Shown here: positions 1 to 8,547 of the stretch, in pieces | How the letters are laid out: each line of letters begins with the position of its first letter | How positions within the stretch are numbered: position 1 is the stretch's first letter | Assembly: GCA_032622095.1 (NCBI GenBank) | Contig: CP136067.1 | Location: 192,846,052 to 192,910,051 of the forward strand | From: Siphonodentalium dalli | Lineage: Eukaryota > Mollusca > Scaphopoda > Gadilida > Siphonodentaliidae | DNA: 64,000 nucleotides | Direction: 5' to 3' | Made by a program: the position numbers and the translations under genes | Notes under the pieces: model-generated | What the model was told of the DNA's origin: nothing | Databases searched by the model: none | Seen by the model: only the letters and a program-made list of their open reading frames with translations

Positions 1-1
1 T

Positions 2-740
2 AGAGATATTTACGCAGACGTGTCGTCCTTCGAGGGTATAGTGAATGTACATCTAAGGAAATATTATTCGCAAGATGGAACACTTAAACCTTCTAAAACC
101 GGGATCAGTCTGCATATCGGAGAATACGAAATTCTTAAAACGAACTTAGCCGTTATCGAATACGAAATTCACAGTCGTATTCAAGGAATAGACGGGACGG
201 AAACGGATATGATTTATTTAGGAAGGAACAGATATATCAACGTTTGTATTTACGCGGGATGTACCCTAATACATATCCGCAAGTTTTATCGAAACGACGG
301 AAACCTCAACCCGTCATCGTACGGAATCACTCAAAACTAAAGAATTGGACGAATTGAAGAAGAATATGCAGAATATAGATCAAAGTAAAAAGGAACAGGA
401 AGAGCTATTAACACCCGTTCCGGCCACACACTGTGACGATCTACGTGGAATGTTAATTACCATTTACGCGGAACTGGTTCGAAAGCAATTACGCGTTGAA
501 GTGGAAAAAGCTTGTTACGGCTGTATAAATAACAGACCCAGCCAAAACGATCACGACGTGTGTTTACAGCCGAACCAAATGTGGCCGGAGTTATTCGCTA
601 TCGCTTTCAATAGAACCGACGAAAGCGAGTTATTTCGTGTGTTTAAAGACGAAGCCAAAAACATTGAAAGGACGGTGACGTACGAACAATTTCAAAATAT
701 CGTTATCACCGATTCTGATATTCGAAAAGAAGTACTCTGA
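2..740 (+). CDS. tandem PC4-like protein with Cys/His C-terminal module; 5' partial, frame break
   Basis: The frame is open from the window edge. It contains two copies of the PC4 (SUB1) single-stranded-DNA-binding fold signature. The first is around bases 35-150 (FEGIVNVHLRKYY, then LKPSKTGISL). The second is around 220-330 (GRNRYINVCIYAGCTLIHIRKFY, split here: GRNRYINV, IHIRKFY). The second domain runs out of frame after its Gly-Ile at about 324-330. Its expected C-terminal helix (KELDELKKNM) is found one frame over from about 330, so a single base appears to be gained there. The downstream part (345-740) adds about 115 residues with a CYGC...HDVC arrangement that could bind zinc. PC4 domains bind single-stranded DNA and assist transcription or replication. 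A role in viral replication or late transcription is inference. The Cys/His module is not assigned to a named family. Confidence 0.7.
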
Positions 741-932
741 TGTTTATGAACACGTATCCCGAACACTGAACTAGGGGCTATCGGATATATACAAAAAAAA
801 AAAAAAATCACGAACTAATATTAGAGACGTCGTCAAGGAAACAACTTTCTCGTGGAAAGGAAGTACTATATTCTATAATGGATTAAACAATATACGTATT
901 TAATGATTGTGTGTTTTAGTCTTTTATTATTA

Positions 933-945
933 CCCCCCCCCCCCC
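933..945. repeat. poly(C) run upstream of the ATPase gene
   Basis: The 285-base gap between the PC4-like gene and the ATPase holds an A-run at about 791-805 and a 13-base C-run. Such runs are prone to length error. No coding frame was seen in this gap. Confidence 0.8.
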
Positions 946-981
946 TATTCGATCGATATATCTCTCTTACCTTTTATCATA

Positions 982-989
982 TATATAAA
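982..989 (+). promoter_or_regulatory. candidate TATA box before the ATPase gene
   Basis: TATATAAA lies 36 bases before the ATPase start codon at 1025, in the only sizeable non-coding gap of the rightward gene block. It could serve the downstream overlapping genes. The evidence is position and sequence only. Confidence 0.25.
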
Positions 990-1024
990 TTAGCACTAAT
1001 ACCGCCGATAACGGTTATTCAACT

Positions 1025-1665
1025 ATGTATCCTTTTACGAGCAACACGTCGATAGCTATTTCCGAAGCTACGTGTTCGGGAAAACTACTTGGTTGTATCG
1101 ATTGTTGAAATATAAAGATGAAATGTTCTCACAAACACCAGATCGTGTACTATATTGTTACGGAATATATCAACCTTTGTACGATCAAATAGCTAGAGAA
1201 CTCTCGTTTATTTCGTTTCGTGAGGGTGTACCCGATGAAAAAGATTTGAGAGATATATCAGATTCGAATAAATGTAACGTGGTCGTTTTGGATGACTTGA
1301 TGGATACCGTGTTATCATCGAGCGAAATGGAGAATCTATTTGTGAAAGGTATGCATCACCGTAATCTGACGGTGATATATCTGAATCAAAACCAATTCAA
1401 CAAGGGGCGGTACGGAAGAACTATCAATCTCAATACTCATATAAACGTGCTTATGAAGAATCCTCGAGACGTTACCCAGTTGCAGTATTTAGCCCGTCAG
1501 GCATTTCCGGGTCAAAGTAAATTTATATTAGAAGCGTACAGGGACGCCACCTCAGAAAATTTCGGGTACCTAGTACTCGATTTAGCGCCCATATCTGACG
1601 ACGCGTATCGAGTAAGATCCAAAATATTTCCCGGCGAGGATACTATTATATACCAGAGCGCGTAA
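1025..1665 (+). CDS. FtsK/HerA-type genome-packaging ATPase, frame break in P-loop
   Basis: This is the DNA-packaging ATPase of the Polinton/adenovirus-like lineage, which drives genome entry into the capsid. The ATG at 1025 opens a frame that reads to the P-loop (ATCSGK, about 1067-1084). The remaining about 190 residues are open in the -1 frame from about 1085, starting at TTWLYRLL, so the gene is broken or frameshifted exactly inside Walker A. The Walker B-like strand is NVVVLDDLMD (about 1276-1305). An NQNQF segment follows at about 1384-1398, where this family carries its sensor region. The break falls in a G_GGA_AAA context, which could be a lost A in a homopolymer or a -1 slippery site. 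The gene is followed after 44 bases by the next gene on the same strand. Confidence 0.85.
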
Positions 1666-1709
1666 AAAAAAAATCTAACCATAAGCGTCTGTGAACGCGT
1701 AGAGTCGAG

Positions 1710-2057
1710 ATGAAAAAACTGGTATTACTATCGAATGAAAGATTTCAACACCTAATGTCGGGTCAGGACGAGGTCGTAAATAACGACTATAAGGCCATAA
1801 CAACTCACGAACACCGAATTAAACCCGACTACTCGATAAAAGAATTCAATAAATCTGAAGAAGAAGTCACCACCCCATCCGCTCAAAAGGAAAGCAATAA
1901 ATCTGAACAAGAAGTCGCCACCCGGTCCACTCAAACAGAGGCGTATAAAACGCAATTAGGTTTAGGTATCTCCTTACCACCGCCGCCCGGAATTCCGCTG
2001 AAGCGAAAGAGAAATAAATCATCTAAACAGAAAAGACTTAAGTGGTTGAAATTATGA
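1710..2057 (+). CDS. small basic Polinton protein of unknown function
   Basis: A 115-residue protein starts at an ATG and its stop overlaps the integrase start (ATGA at 2054-2057). The middle has an imperfect internal repeat (NKSEEEVTT... / NKSEQEVAT...). The C-terminus has a proline stretch (PPPPGIPL) followed by a lysine/arginine cluster (KRKRNKSSKQKR) and RLKWLKL. The basic end could be a nuclear localisation or DNA-binding patch. No enzymatic motif is visible. The position between ATPase and integrase is typical for an uncharacterised gene in this lineage. I do not assign a function. Confidence 0.6.
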   Translation: MKKLVLLSNERFQHLMSGQDEVVNNDYKAITTHEHRIKPDYSIKEFNKSEEEVTTPSAQKESNKSEQEVATRSTQTEAYKTQLGLGISLPPPPGIPLKRKRNKSSKQKRLKWLKL

Positions 2058-3161
2058 AATACGAAGAGTACCTGAAGACTATATATTATGACCCTACCCA
2101 CGCAGCTGCGTACGCCGGAGCCGACAAGCTGTATAGAATAACCCGTAAGGAAGGTAAATTCGTCCTGAATAGAAACAAAATAAAAGATTGGCTTTCTAAA
2201 CAAGAAAGCTATTCCCTACACAAAGAAGAAAAACGAAAGTTCCGGAGAAGGAAAGTCGTAGCGCCGTCCGTGGATTACCAATGGGACGTAGACACCGCGT
2301 ATATGGAAAAGTACGGACTAGATAACGACGGTTATTTATATTTCGCCTTGGCTATAGATATTATGTCTAAGTACGTATGGACGGTACCCGCTGCGGACGA
2401 AGACCGCTAAGGAAATAGTACGAGCTTTTGAAGCTATATTCTCAGACGGAAGAGTTCCGCAAAAGATAAGATCTGACCCAGGCACTGAGTACGTCAATGT
2501 TCAATTCAAAAGATACCTTAAATCTAAACGCGTTGATTATTTCACCACCAACAATATCGGTAAAGCCAACTACGCGGAACGAGCGATTAAAAGTATAAAA
2601 ATGCGTCTCACCCGTTATATGACCCATAACCAGACGCATAAATGGGTCAACGTACTCGCCCGAGTTACCGAAAGTTATAATAATACCTATCATCGCACTA
2701 TCAAGAGACGACCGGCGAGCGTCAAACGAAACGACTCCGCAGTCCTGTGGAATTTACTATATCAAACCAACGAGGTTAACAAACGACTAAAATATAAGTT
2801 CAAAGTGGGGGATTTAGTCCGGATATCGTACCTACGCAGCACGTTTCAGAGAGAATACGACGAACGTTGGACCCGCGAATTATTCGTTATAACGGAGAGA
2901 TTTATGAAACAGGGTATTCCGCAATTCCGTCTGAAAGACTATTCCGGAGAAATCATTACCGGTACGTTCTATCAGAATCAGCTGAGCAAGGCCTACGAGG
3001 GAGAAACCTATTTAATCGACTCCGTTATTCGATCTCGTAAAAGAGGCGGTAGGAAAGAATACCTAGTGAGTTGGAAAGGCTGGTCGAGTCCCAAATACGA
3101 TTCCTGGGTAAAACAAGACGACCTCAATGCTATAAATAGCGGGTCAAACGATAATAACTGA
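2054..3161 (+). CDS. chromodomain-containing DDE integrase (rve), frame break
   Basis: This is a retroviral-type integrase of Polintons, which inserts the element into host DNA. The N-terminal third is a basic region. The rve core follows, with the first Asp in WDVDTAYM (about 2283-2306), the second Asp in DPGTEY (about 2476-2493) and the Glu in NYAERAIK (about 2569-2592). The C-terminal chromodomain ends the protein (EYLVSWKGW at about 3058-3084, then YDSWV), a module that binds modified histones and may guide insertion. The frame changes by one base at about 2385-2403, near a CCC run. Upstream the frame ends at a TAA at 2408, and downstream the correct frame is open from about 2395. ATG 2054 is chosen because the frame opened by GTG 2042 precedes it without homology. 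It overlaps the previous stop as ATGA. Confidence 0.88.
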
Positions 3162-3192
3162 TTATAACGACTCTATATCGCCAGCCGGTAAC

Positions 3193-3516
3193 ATGGGCGT
3201 AAAAAAACATTTGGCATTATTCAAAATATTAATTGAAACCTCCGACTCACAACGGAAAGCTATTTTAAGAACTTTATCGGACGATCAACTACACGCAATA
3301 ACCGAAGGTGTATACAACGTACTCCACGCCGTTTGTCCTATGACTAACAAAGACAAAAAGGAGTTGTACGACTATAGAAACGTTATACGACGTTTGGTTT
3401 CTAAGCGGGTAACGAACAAGCAGAGAAGAAACTTGTTGAACAGATATCAGCATATACTACCGCTACTGCTCAAACCGATTATCCCGAGGTTGAAATGCAG
3501 TCGGATTATTATATAA
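3193..3516 (+). CDS. small helical Polinton protein of unknown function
   Basis: A 107-residue, lysine/arginine-rich and apparently all-helical protein. It has a leucine-rich N-terminal half (HLALFKILIETSDSQRKAIL), a central region DQLHAITEGVYNVLHAVCPM, and a basic C-terminal half (KELYDYRNVIRRLVSKRV). The same general layout recurs in small proteins next to the penton gene of Polintons, where the function is not established. A core or DNA-condensing protein is one possibility. Its 3' end overlaps the start of the minor capsid gene by 22 bases. Confidence 0.6.
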   Translation: MGVKKHLALFKILIETSDSQRKAILRTLSDDQLHAITEGVYNVLHAVCPMTNKDKKELYDYRNVIRRLVSKRVTNKQRRNLLNRYQHILPLLLKPIIPRLKCSRIII

Positions 3517-3935
3517 CGATAAGGAGCGATCAGAGTTTGAAATATTGGAAAGACAATAACACTCATAATTTTCGTATTCATTTGAGTTCGCCGCTTAAGT
3601 TAGAAGGTTTCTGGAATGTGGCGATCACCGATATCGACGCTTCGATGAAGAACTCCAAAACCGCTAAAGGAAAATCACACCTTTACGTTATGAGTGATAT
3701 ATGTACCGAGTCTATCGTGAGTGATCGTTCAGAACCTTTAATGCGCGTCGTTTACCGGTCTAAGAACGGGAAATGGACGCACAGTTTCTCGATACCTCAA
3801 TATATTCCTCTCAAAGTGAAAGAAATTTATGATATGGAATTCTATATAAGAGATCAAGCGGGTAACCCGGCTTCATTTTTAACGGAACCGTCGACGTTGA
3901 CGTTACATCTTAAAAGGTATCCGTTCTATTCGTAA
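3495..3935 (+). CDS. minor capsid protein (penton), single jelly-roll
   Basis: A 146-residue protein of the Polinton penton type, expected to form the pentameric vertices of the capsid. It opens with DYYITIRSDQSLKYW, followed by NFRIHLSSPLKLEGFWNVAI, the strand pair and Gly-Phe/Trp-Trp turn seen at the start of this family. It ends in a short beta segment (LTLHLKRY). The stop overlaps the next start by one base (TAATG). The frame is intact. Assignment rests on the start motif, size and position before the major capsid gene. Confidence 0.75.
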   Translation: MQSDYYITIRSDQSLKYWKDNNTHNFRIHLSSPLKLEGFWNVAITDIDASMKNSKTAKGKSHLYVMSDICTESIVSDRSEPLMRVVYRSKNGKWTHSFSIPQYIPLKVKEIYDMEFYIRDQAGNPASFLTEPSTLTLHLKRYPFYS

Positions 3936-4300
3936 TGACGGACACACTCTATATACCGGACACGCAAAAATGGTTGAGGTTTTACCGCAATATCGCCGGC
4001 GGTAAAACAGACACGTACGCGGATAACTATAACGTTCAAACCGGCGGCGGCGGTGTCGGTGATATTCAACAGACCTATATGATACCGATCGAAAGATATT
4101 CTACGGAACGGGTTCAGCCTCAAGGGGAAATCGAAGTGTCGCTCGCATCACCCTCCCAACAAGACGTGGAACGAGCCAAGAGTCAAATTCAGAGACAAAC
4201 GGCTATAAAAAGAGGTAAAAAACGGAAACTCGTCAGTAAGGCGCCGATCACTGCCGAGAGACGGAAGCACGACGAGTTTGACGATGTCGTTCCTAAATAA
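3935..4300 (+). CDS. small basic Polinton protein, possible core or cement protein
   Basis: A 121-residue protein between the two capsid genes. The N-terminal motif YIPDTQKWLRFYRNIAGGKT is followed by a glycine run (GGGGVG), a proline/glutamine-rich middle and a lysine/arginine cluster (KRGKKRKLVS) that could be a nuclear localisation or DNA-binding patch. Small proteins with this N-terminus occur at the same place in related elements, but their role is not established. A core or cement role, as for adenovirus proteins in the same neighbourhood, is only inference. It overlaps the major capsid start by 17 bases. Confidence 0.6.
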   Translation: MTDTLYIPDTQKWLRFYRNIAGGKTDTYADNYNVQTGGGGVGDIQQTYMIPIERYSTERVQPQGEIEVSLASPSQQDVERAKSQIQRQTAIKRGKKRKLVSKAPITAERRKHDEFDDVVPK

Positions 4301-5609
4301 AGAAACGTTCCGCGAGGCGCAACCCAGCTCGCTTAATCTTTTCGAATTACCGCCTCATCAAACCGGAGTTCAGAGTATAAGCTTCGAAGAAAACCGGCCG
4401 GTGTCTCAACTCTCCGACCTCTCGCCTATCGAATTCCACATATCGGGACAGAATGCGATGGAATATCTGGATTTGAAAAGAAGTCGATTACACGTAAAAG
4501 CTAAAATAACGAAAAAAGACGGCTCGTCGATCGCTGACACCGATAAAGTCGGACCGGTCAATCTTTTTATGTCCTCTATGTTCGAACAAGTAGACGTATT
4601 CATGTCCGGGAAGTTGGTATCTTCGAACACCAATAACTACCAGTACAAGAGTATTATTCAAACGCTCTTGAAATACGGGAACGATGCTAAAATAACGCAG
4701 CTGGATAGTCAGTTATATCACGGAGATAAATACGGACATATGGACAGTGCAGACACGAAAGGAAGGAACGACGGATTAATTAAGCGTTCGAAGCGGACGG
4801 CAGATAGCAAAACCGTCGATTTATGCGGACCTATACTCCACGACGTATTTTTACAAGATCGTTATCTATTGAATCAAGTGGACGTGGTCGTGAGATTGTA
4901 TCGCACCGACCCGTCGTTTTGTCTGATGACGACCGACGACGCCGCGACGTACAAAGTACATATAGAGGACGCGATACTAGAAACCTGCAAGGTCAAAGTA
5001 TCTCCGGCGGTTATTTTGGCGCACAACCAAACGCTCGAAACCGTGACGGCGAAATATCCTTACAACAGCTCCCAAGTCAAGATGATGTCGATTCAAAGCG
5101 GTCAAGTCTTATTCAGTTGGGATAATATTTTCCAAGGCTTTTCGCCCACGAGACTCGTAATCGGATTCGTTTCGAGTTCCGCGGTGACGGGTAAATTCTC
5201 GAAGAACCCTTATAACTTTCAAAATTTTGATATTCGTCAAATTATTTTGACTCGAGACGGCGTTTCCGTCGGAAGGTCCGGTCCTACGAAACTCAACTTC
5301 ACTTCGACCGAGGGGCAAACGTTCACAAATTCCTACGTAGATATGGTGGAATTTAGCGGAATGTGGCGTCAAAATCGCGATAACGGTATTAAAATGGAGG
5401 AATACGAAAACGGTTATACGTTGTTTTGCTACGATCTGGAACCGAACTTCGGACCGGGTACCGCGTCCTTGCCGCTACTTAAACGAGGTAATATCAGATT
5501 GCAGGCAGATTTCGGAGAAGCTTTGACGGAGGCCGTGTCCTGCATAATATACAGCGAAACGCCGGCATTATTTCAAATAGACCAGCAAAGAAACGTTATC
5601 ACGGAATGA
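4284..5609 (+). CDS. major capsid protein (hexon-like), double jelly-roll
   Basis: A 441-residue protein of the Polinton/adintovirus hexon family, which trimerises into the pseudo-hexagonal capsomers. Recognisable segments are GPVNLFMSSMFEQVDVFMSG (about residues 89-108), NYQYKSIIQTLLKYG, the LCGPILHDVF...DRYLLNQVDVVVRLYR segment that begins the second half, and a C-terminal strand region. ATG 4284 is the first ATG of the frame and gives a 17-base overlap with the previous gene. The stop overlaps the protease start (ATGA). The frame is intact, with no internal stop or shift seen. Confidence 0.9.
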   Translation: MSFLNKETFREAQPSSLNLFELPPHQTGVQSISFEENRPVSQLSDLSPIEFHISGQNAMEYLDLKRSRLHVKAKITKKDGSSIADTDKVGPVNLFMSSMFEQVDVFMSGKLVSSNTNNYQYKSIIQTLLKYGNDAKITQLDSQLYHGDKYGHMDSADTKGRNDGLIKRSKRTADSKTVDLCGPILHDVFLQDRYLLNQVDVVVRLYRTDPSFCLMTTDDAATYKVHIEDAILETCKVKVSPAVILAHNQTLETVTAKYPYNSSQVKMMSIQSGQVLFSWDNIFQGFSPTRLVIGFVSSSAVTGKFSKNPYNFQNFDIRQIILTRDGVSVGRSGPTKLNFTSTEGQTFTNSYVDMVEFSGMWRQNRDNGIKMEEYENGYTLFCYDLEPNFGPGTASLPLLKRGNIRLQADFGEALTEAVSCIIYSETPALFQIDQQRNVITE

Positions 5610-6031
5610 ATACCGTTCAATTGAAATGCTGCATCGGAGCCGATCCGATACTATCTAAACGGGCGGAGGGTGTATTTCCGGCGGATAAAATTCCGGAGAT
5701 AAGAAACGGTCGAGGACTTATACTCAATACGGACCCGTCAGGAAGCGAAGGATTTCATTGGCTAGCTATATATAAACATAAGGACGTAGTAGAATATTTC
5801 GACAGTTACGGCTACGGTCCGGGGACGTATAGTTTCCACGTAACGAACTACTTGAATAGATCGGGAATACCGGTCGTTCATAATTCCAGACGTTTTCAAA
5901 ATTTCGATAGTAAAGTATGCGGACAATACTGCCTATTGTATTTGAAATGGAAGTTTAGCGGACGATCTACGACCGACTTCGAGTCGCTATTCGGAGAAGA
6001 TTTACGCGGCGAACGATTTATTCGTATATAA
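5606..6031 (+). CDS. adenain-like cysteine protease (maturation protease)
   Basis: A 141-residue cysteine protease of the adenain/Ulp1 clan that matures capsid proteins. The catalytic layout is visible: His51 in GFHWLAIY, Asp66 in EYFDSYG, Gln98 in RRFQNF and Cys105 in the KVCGQYCLLYL box, with Gln seven residues before Cys as in adenain. The protein is shorter than adenain (about 200 residues), which is usual for Polinton copies. It starts inside the capsid stop codon and is the last rightward gene. A poly(A) signal follows 33 bases after the stop. Confidence 0.9.
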   Translation: MNTVQLKCCIGADPILSKRAEGVFPADKIPEIRNGRGLILNTDPSGSEGFHWLAIYKHKDVVEYFDSYGYGPGTYSFHVTNYLNRSGIPVVHNSRRFQNFDSKVCGQYCLLYLKWKFSGRSTTDFESLFGEDLRGERFIRI

Positions 6032-6063
6032 TTACGTAGCGAGTATTTATCCGTTTTGTGTTT

Positions 6064-6069
6064 AATAAA
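6064..6069 (+). terminator. poly(A) signal of the rightward Polinton genes
   Basis: AATAAA stands at the start of an A-run, 33 bases after the protease stop and before the convergent polymerase gene. A candidate AATAAA for the leftward polymerase transcript lies on the other strand at 6017-6022, inside the end of the protease gene, so the two transcripts may overlap. Confidence 0.5.
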
Positions 6070-6099
6070 AAAAAAAACAATCATCATTTTGTTTTGTTT

Positions 6100-6245
6100 T
6101 TACTCCCCTTTTACCCCCGGGGGGGGGCGGCGGCGGCGGCGGCTGGCCCTCATACTTTTTTTTTTCCAGGCTTGGGACTGGCTCTTTCGAGGCGTATTTA
6201 CTAGCTATTCTCTCTCTCTCTCTCCTATTGCGCGCTCGTCCCTTT
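6100..6245. repeat. low-complexity spacer between convergent Polinton genes
   Basis: A C/G-run followed by a (GGC)n tract at about 6120-6145, then a T-run and (TC)n. No coding frame was seen. It separates the protease from the polymerase stop. Confidence 0.6.
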
Positions 6246-6249
6246 CATT

Positions 6250-8172
6250 TCAGGCTTTTTGTACCGGAGTTAATGTAATATCTAAAGGTCGCGTGCGTAT
6301 CCCGCATCTCAGTACCTCTCTTTTGCAATAAAAATATGAAAAACCTCTCTTCTCCTGCGTGTACGTGTATATGGTGTTGTGTCTAGCCCTGAATCCGCGG
6401 TTCGTGCCTGATCCTACTCGTCCGCTTCGGAGTACCCTTCTATAAATAGACATCGGCGCTTTAATGCTGCATTTTCGTAATCCCTTGGAGCTGATTTTAT
6501 ATTCATTCGTTTTTCGAAATTTCGGGAGTGACTTCTTTTTCAGATTGATAGCTTTCCTCAGTAGCCCGTATCCGACGATTCTGGTACTGGAGGGTTTAAC
6601 CACCTTCGCCTTTCGGACGATGTAGGTTTTCGAATAAAGCCCGATCATCTCGTCTCCGCTGTATTCCAGCTTAAATAATCCAGGTTTTCGTTTGTCGAAA
6701 GCGGCGTGTTTCGTACAACAAGTCCTCGGGAACCAGCGATCCTCCGAGTTATCATCGTGACACGAACCCGATATACCTTCGTCATACTTATGCAACATGT
6801 CCGGTTTAATTACGTCTCTGAGCGTTTTCCCGGCGAGTGCGATATACGCCGAATCTGTGTCCATTTCTAGGTATTCGAAATTACGTCTCTCCACGTATAA
6901 ATCGAGGAAATCGTAATAGAATTCCAACATTCTTCGTTTAGCGTGTTGCAGAATAAAGAATCCCACTTGGATAGGTAGGTCCAGCTTGATTTTTTGCTTA
7001 GCCATTTCGACTTCGTAATATTCCTCTTCTTCGTCCAGGCACTCCAATTTTCGAAATCGTGGTTCATTGATTTTGAGAGAGGTTTTGTTCTCTCCCTGAA
7101 TATACTTGATATCTCGATGCGTCATTTTATTCATTATCATAGATCCGTACGCGGAATTCCCTATCACCTTCATCGTGTCGGCTATTATAGATTTATCGGG
7201 ATGCAGGTCGCCCGTTCTCCTAGCGTCGCTGACCCGGTCTACGAACGATTGGAAACAGCGTTGGGACCGATACTCCACTACCTGGTAGATCTTCGTCACT
7301 ACTATACCGTGCTGTAAATACCATTTCAGCAGAGGGCTCGCCAACAAAATTTGCCTGGCCTTCATACCTCCGACCAAGAGACGTCGCGGCTTTTGCGAAA
7401 GATCGTGCTTCCGCGCGTGATCTTGCATATGCTCGCCGATAGCGTCGAAGGGAATATCGGTGTTGCAGAAAATCGGGGACATTTCAGCGAAATATTCGCG
7501 AGGATCGAGTGCGGGTGTCGAGGGCAGCGAAGTCGGCCATTCGACGGGAACTTCTATATCGACCTCGATCATTCCGAACAGCTCGTCGTCCGCGATACCC
7601 TTCAAAATCTCTTCCTCGCTCGCCCGTTGTCTGTGGCGACGGAAAAATTGAGGCCTCGTAGCGTTGATGAATTGGTAGATCTTCGGAGTATTTCGGCAGT
7701 ATTCTTTATATTCGCATTCCCATATTTCTCTGACTTCGTAACCCAAACTTCGGAAATATTCGGTGGTCTCGTTCGTTTTTTTAAATTTGGCTTCTCTAGT
7801 CTTCAACCATTTCTCGTTCGTTATATTACGGGTGACTGAACAACCCGAATGTCCGTGAAACCAACAGCCGTGGAATTGGAAGATAATCGCTCGACCGTGC
7901 TCGTCTTTAGCCGGTTGAAAACCGTCGACCGGAAACTTGCCGATTCGTACTTCGAAGCCGCTGTTCATTTTGTGTTGGATATCTAGACCTTCGTGACGCG
8001 TGAGCCAATCCATCCAATGGTAGGCGGATAAGAATTTATCTCGTAATTCGGGTTTGAATTCGTTCTCGGCCATTCTTATAATATAAGCACCGACCGGCAT
8101 CTCTTTCTCGAATTCAAATAAAGGGCGTTGGCGTCGAAACCTTGTACTGATTGACATAAATCGCTCCCGGCT
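6250..8172 (-). CDS. family-B DNA polymerase (Polinton type), main exon
   Basis: About 640 residues of a Polinton-type polymerase. From the N-terminal side: a region GKFPVDGFQP followed by the FHGCWFHGH endonuclease-like segment, WECEYKEY, FGMIEVDIEVP, then motif B KVIGNSAYG (plus-strand about 7140-7170), motif C YLEMDTDSAY (about 6840-6866) and the C-terminal SGTNRGFRARHNTIYTY box. I see neither the 3'-5' exonuclease motifs nor the DxxSLYP motif A in this exon. The frame also reads through to a GTG at 8190, but an AG acceptor at 8174-8173 after a T-rich stretch joins it in phase 0 to the zinc-finger exon at 8245-8436. A copy of this protein would replicate the element. The frame is intact to its natural C-terminus. 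Confidence 0.88.
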   Translation of the reverse strand, partial: SRERFMSISTRFRRQRPLFEFEKEMPVGAYIIRMAENEFKPELRDKFLSAYHWMDWLTRHEGLDIQHKMNSGFEVRIGKFPVDGFQPAKDEHGRAIIFQFHGCWFHGHSGCSVTRNITNEKWLKTREAKFKKTNETTEYFRSLGYEVREIWECEYKEYCRNTPKIYQFINATRPQFFRRHRQRASEEEILKGIADDELFGMIEVDIEVPVEWPTSLPSTPALDPREYFAEMSPIFCNTDIPFDAIGEHMQDHARKHDLSQKPRRLLVGGMKARQILLASPLLKWYLQHGIVVTKIYQVVEYRSQRCFQSFVDRVSDARRTGDLHPDKSIIADTMKVIGNSAYGSMIMNKMTHRDIKYIQGENKTSLKINEPRFRKLECLDEEEEYYEVEMAKQKIKLDLPIQVGFFILQHAKRRMLEFYYDFLDLYVERRNFEYLEMDTDSAYIALAGKTLRDVIKPDMLHKYDEGISGSCHDDNSEDRWFPRTCCTKHAAFDKRKPGLFKLEYSGDEMIGLYSKTYIVRKAKVVKPSSTRIVGYGLLRKAINLKKKSLPKFRKTNEYKISSKGLRKCSIKAPMSIYRRVLRSGRVGSGTNRGFRARHNTIYTYTQEKRGFSYFYCKREVLRCGIRTRPLDITLTPVQKA

Positions 8173-8244
8173 CTGATAAATGTTTTTCACGTAAAAGGTT
8201 TTTATTTCTTTTATTGTTTACCCTTAAACACATATCATACGTAC

Positions 8245-8436
8245 CTTGTCATAATGCAACACACTTGCGCATATCTTCTCGTGTTTCACGCTATCGTTTC
8301 TGTATTTGAACAGTTTACCACATTTTGAACACGGGTATTGAATACCGCCGTGTTGCGCCCGTGAGTGGCGAGAGAGGTTGTTCTTCTGAGTATACACCTT
8401 ATCACACTGACTGCAGGCGAATTCACTGGGAGTAAC
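8245..8436 (-). CDS. exon with two zinc fingers, 5' part of the polymerase gene
   Basis: A 192-base phase-0 exon coding 64 residues. It begins after CTATTTAAAG and ends at AAG|GTACGT. It holds two zinc fingers: CSQCDKVYTQKNNLSRH...H (C2H2) and CSKCGKLFKYRNDSVKH...C (C2HC). The 72-base intron to the polymerase exon keeps the frame. Such fingers bind DNA or RNA. Their attachment to the polymerase is inferred from splice sites and phase, not from a transcript. Confidence 0.7.
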
Positions 8437-8547
8437 CTTTAAATAGAAGTAAATAAATAATTGACTTCCACAGATTTTGTTTCCCCTACAATTAGAAATA
8501 TATTTATTTATAATAAATAAAACTATACATACAAAGATAATACTCAC

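Noticed and set aside
7351-7839. 162-codon plus-strand frame
   Set aside because: Antisense to the conserved polymerase gene; no similarity is evident.
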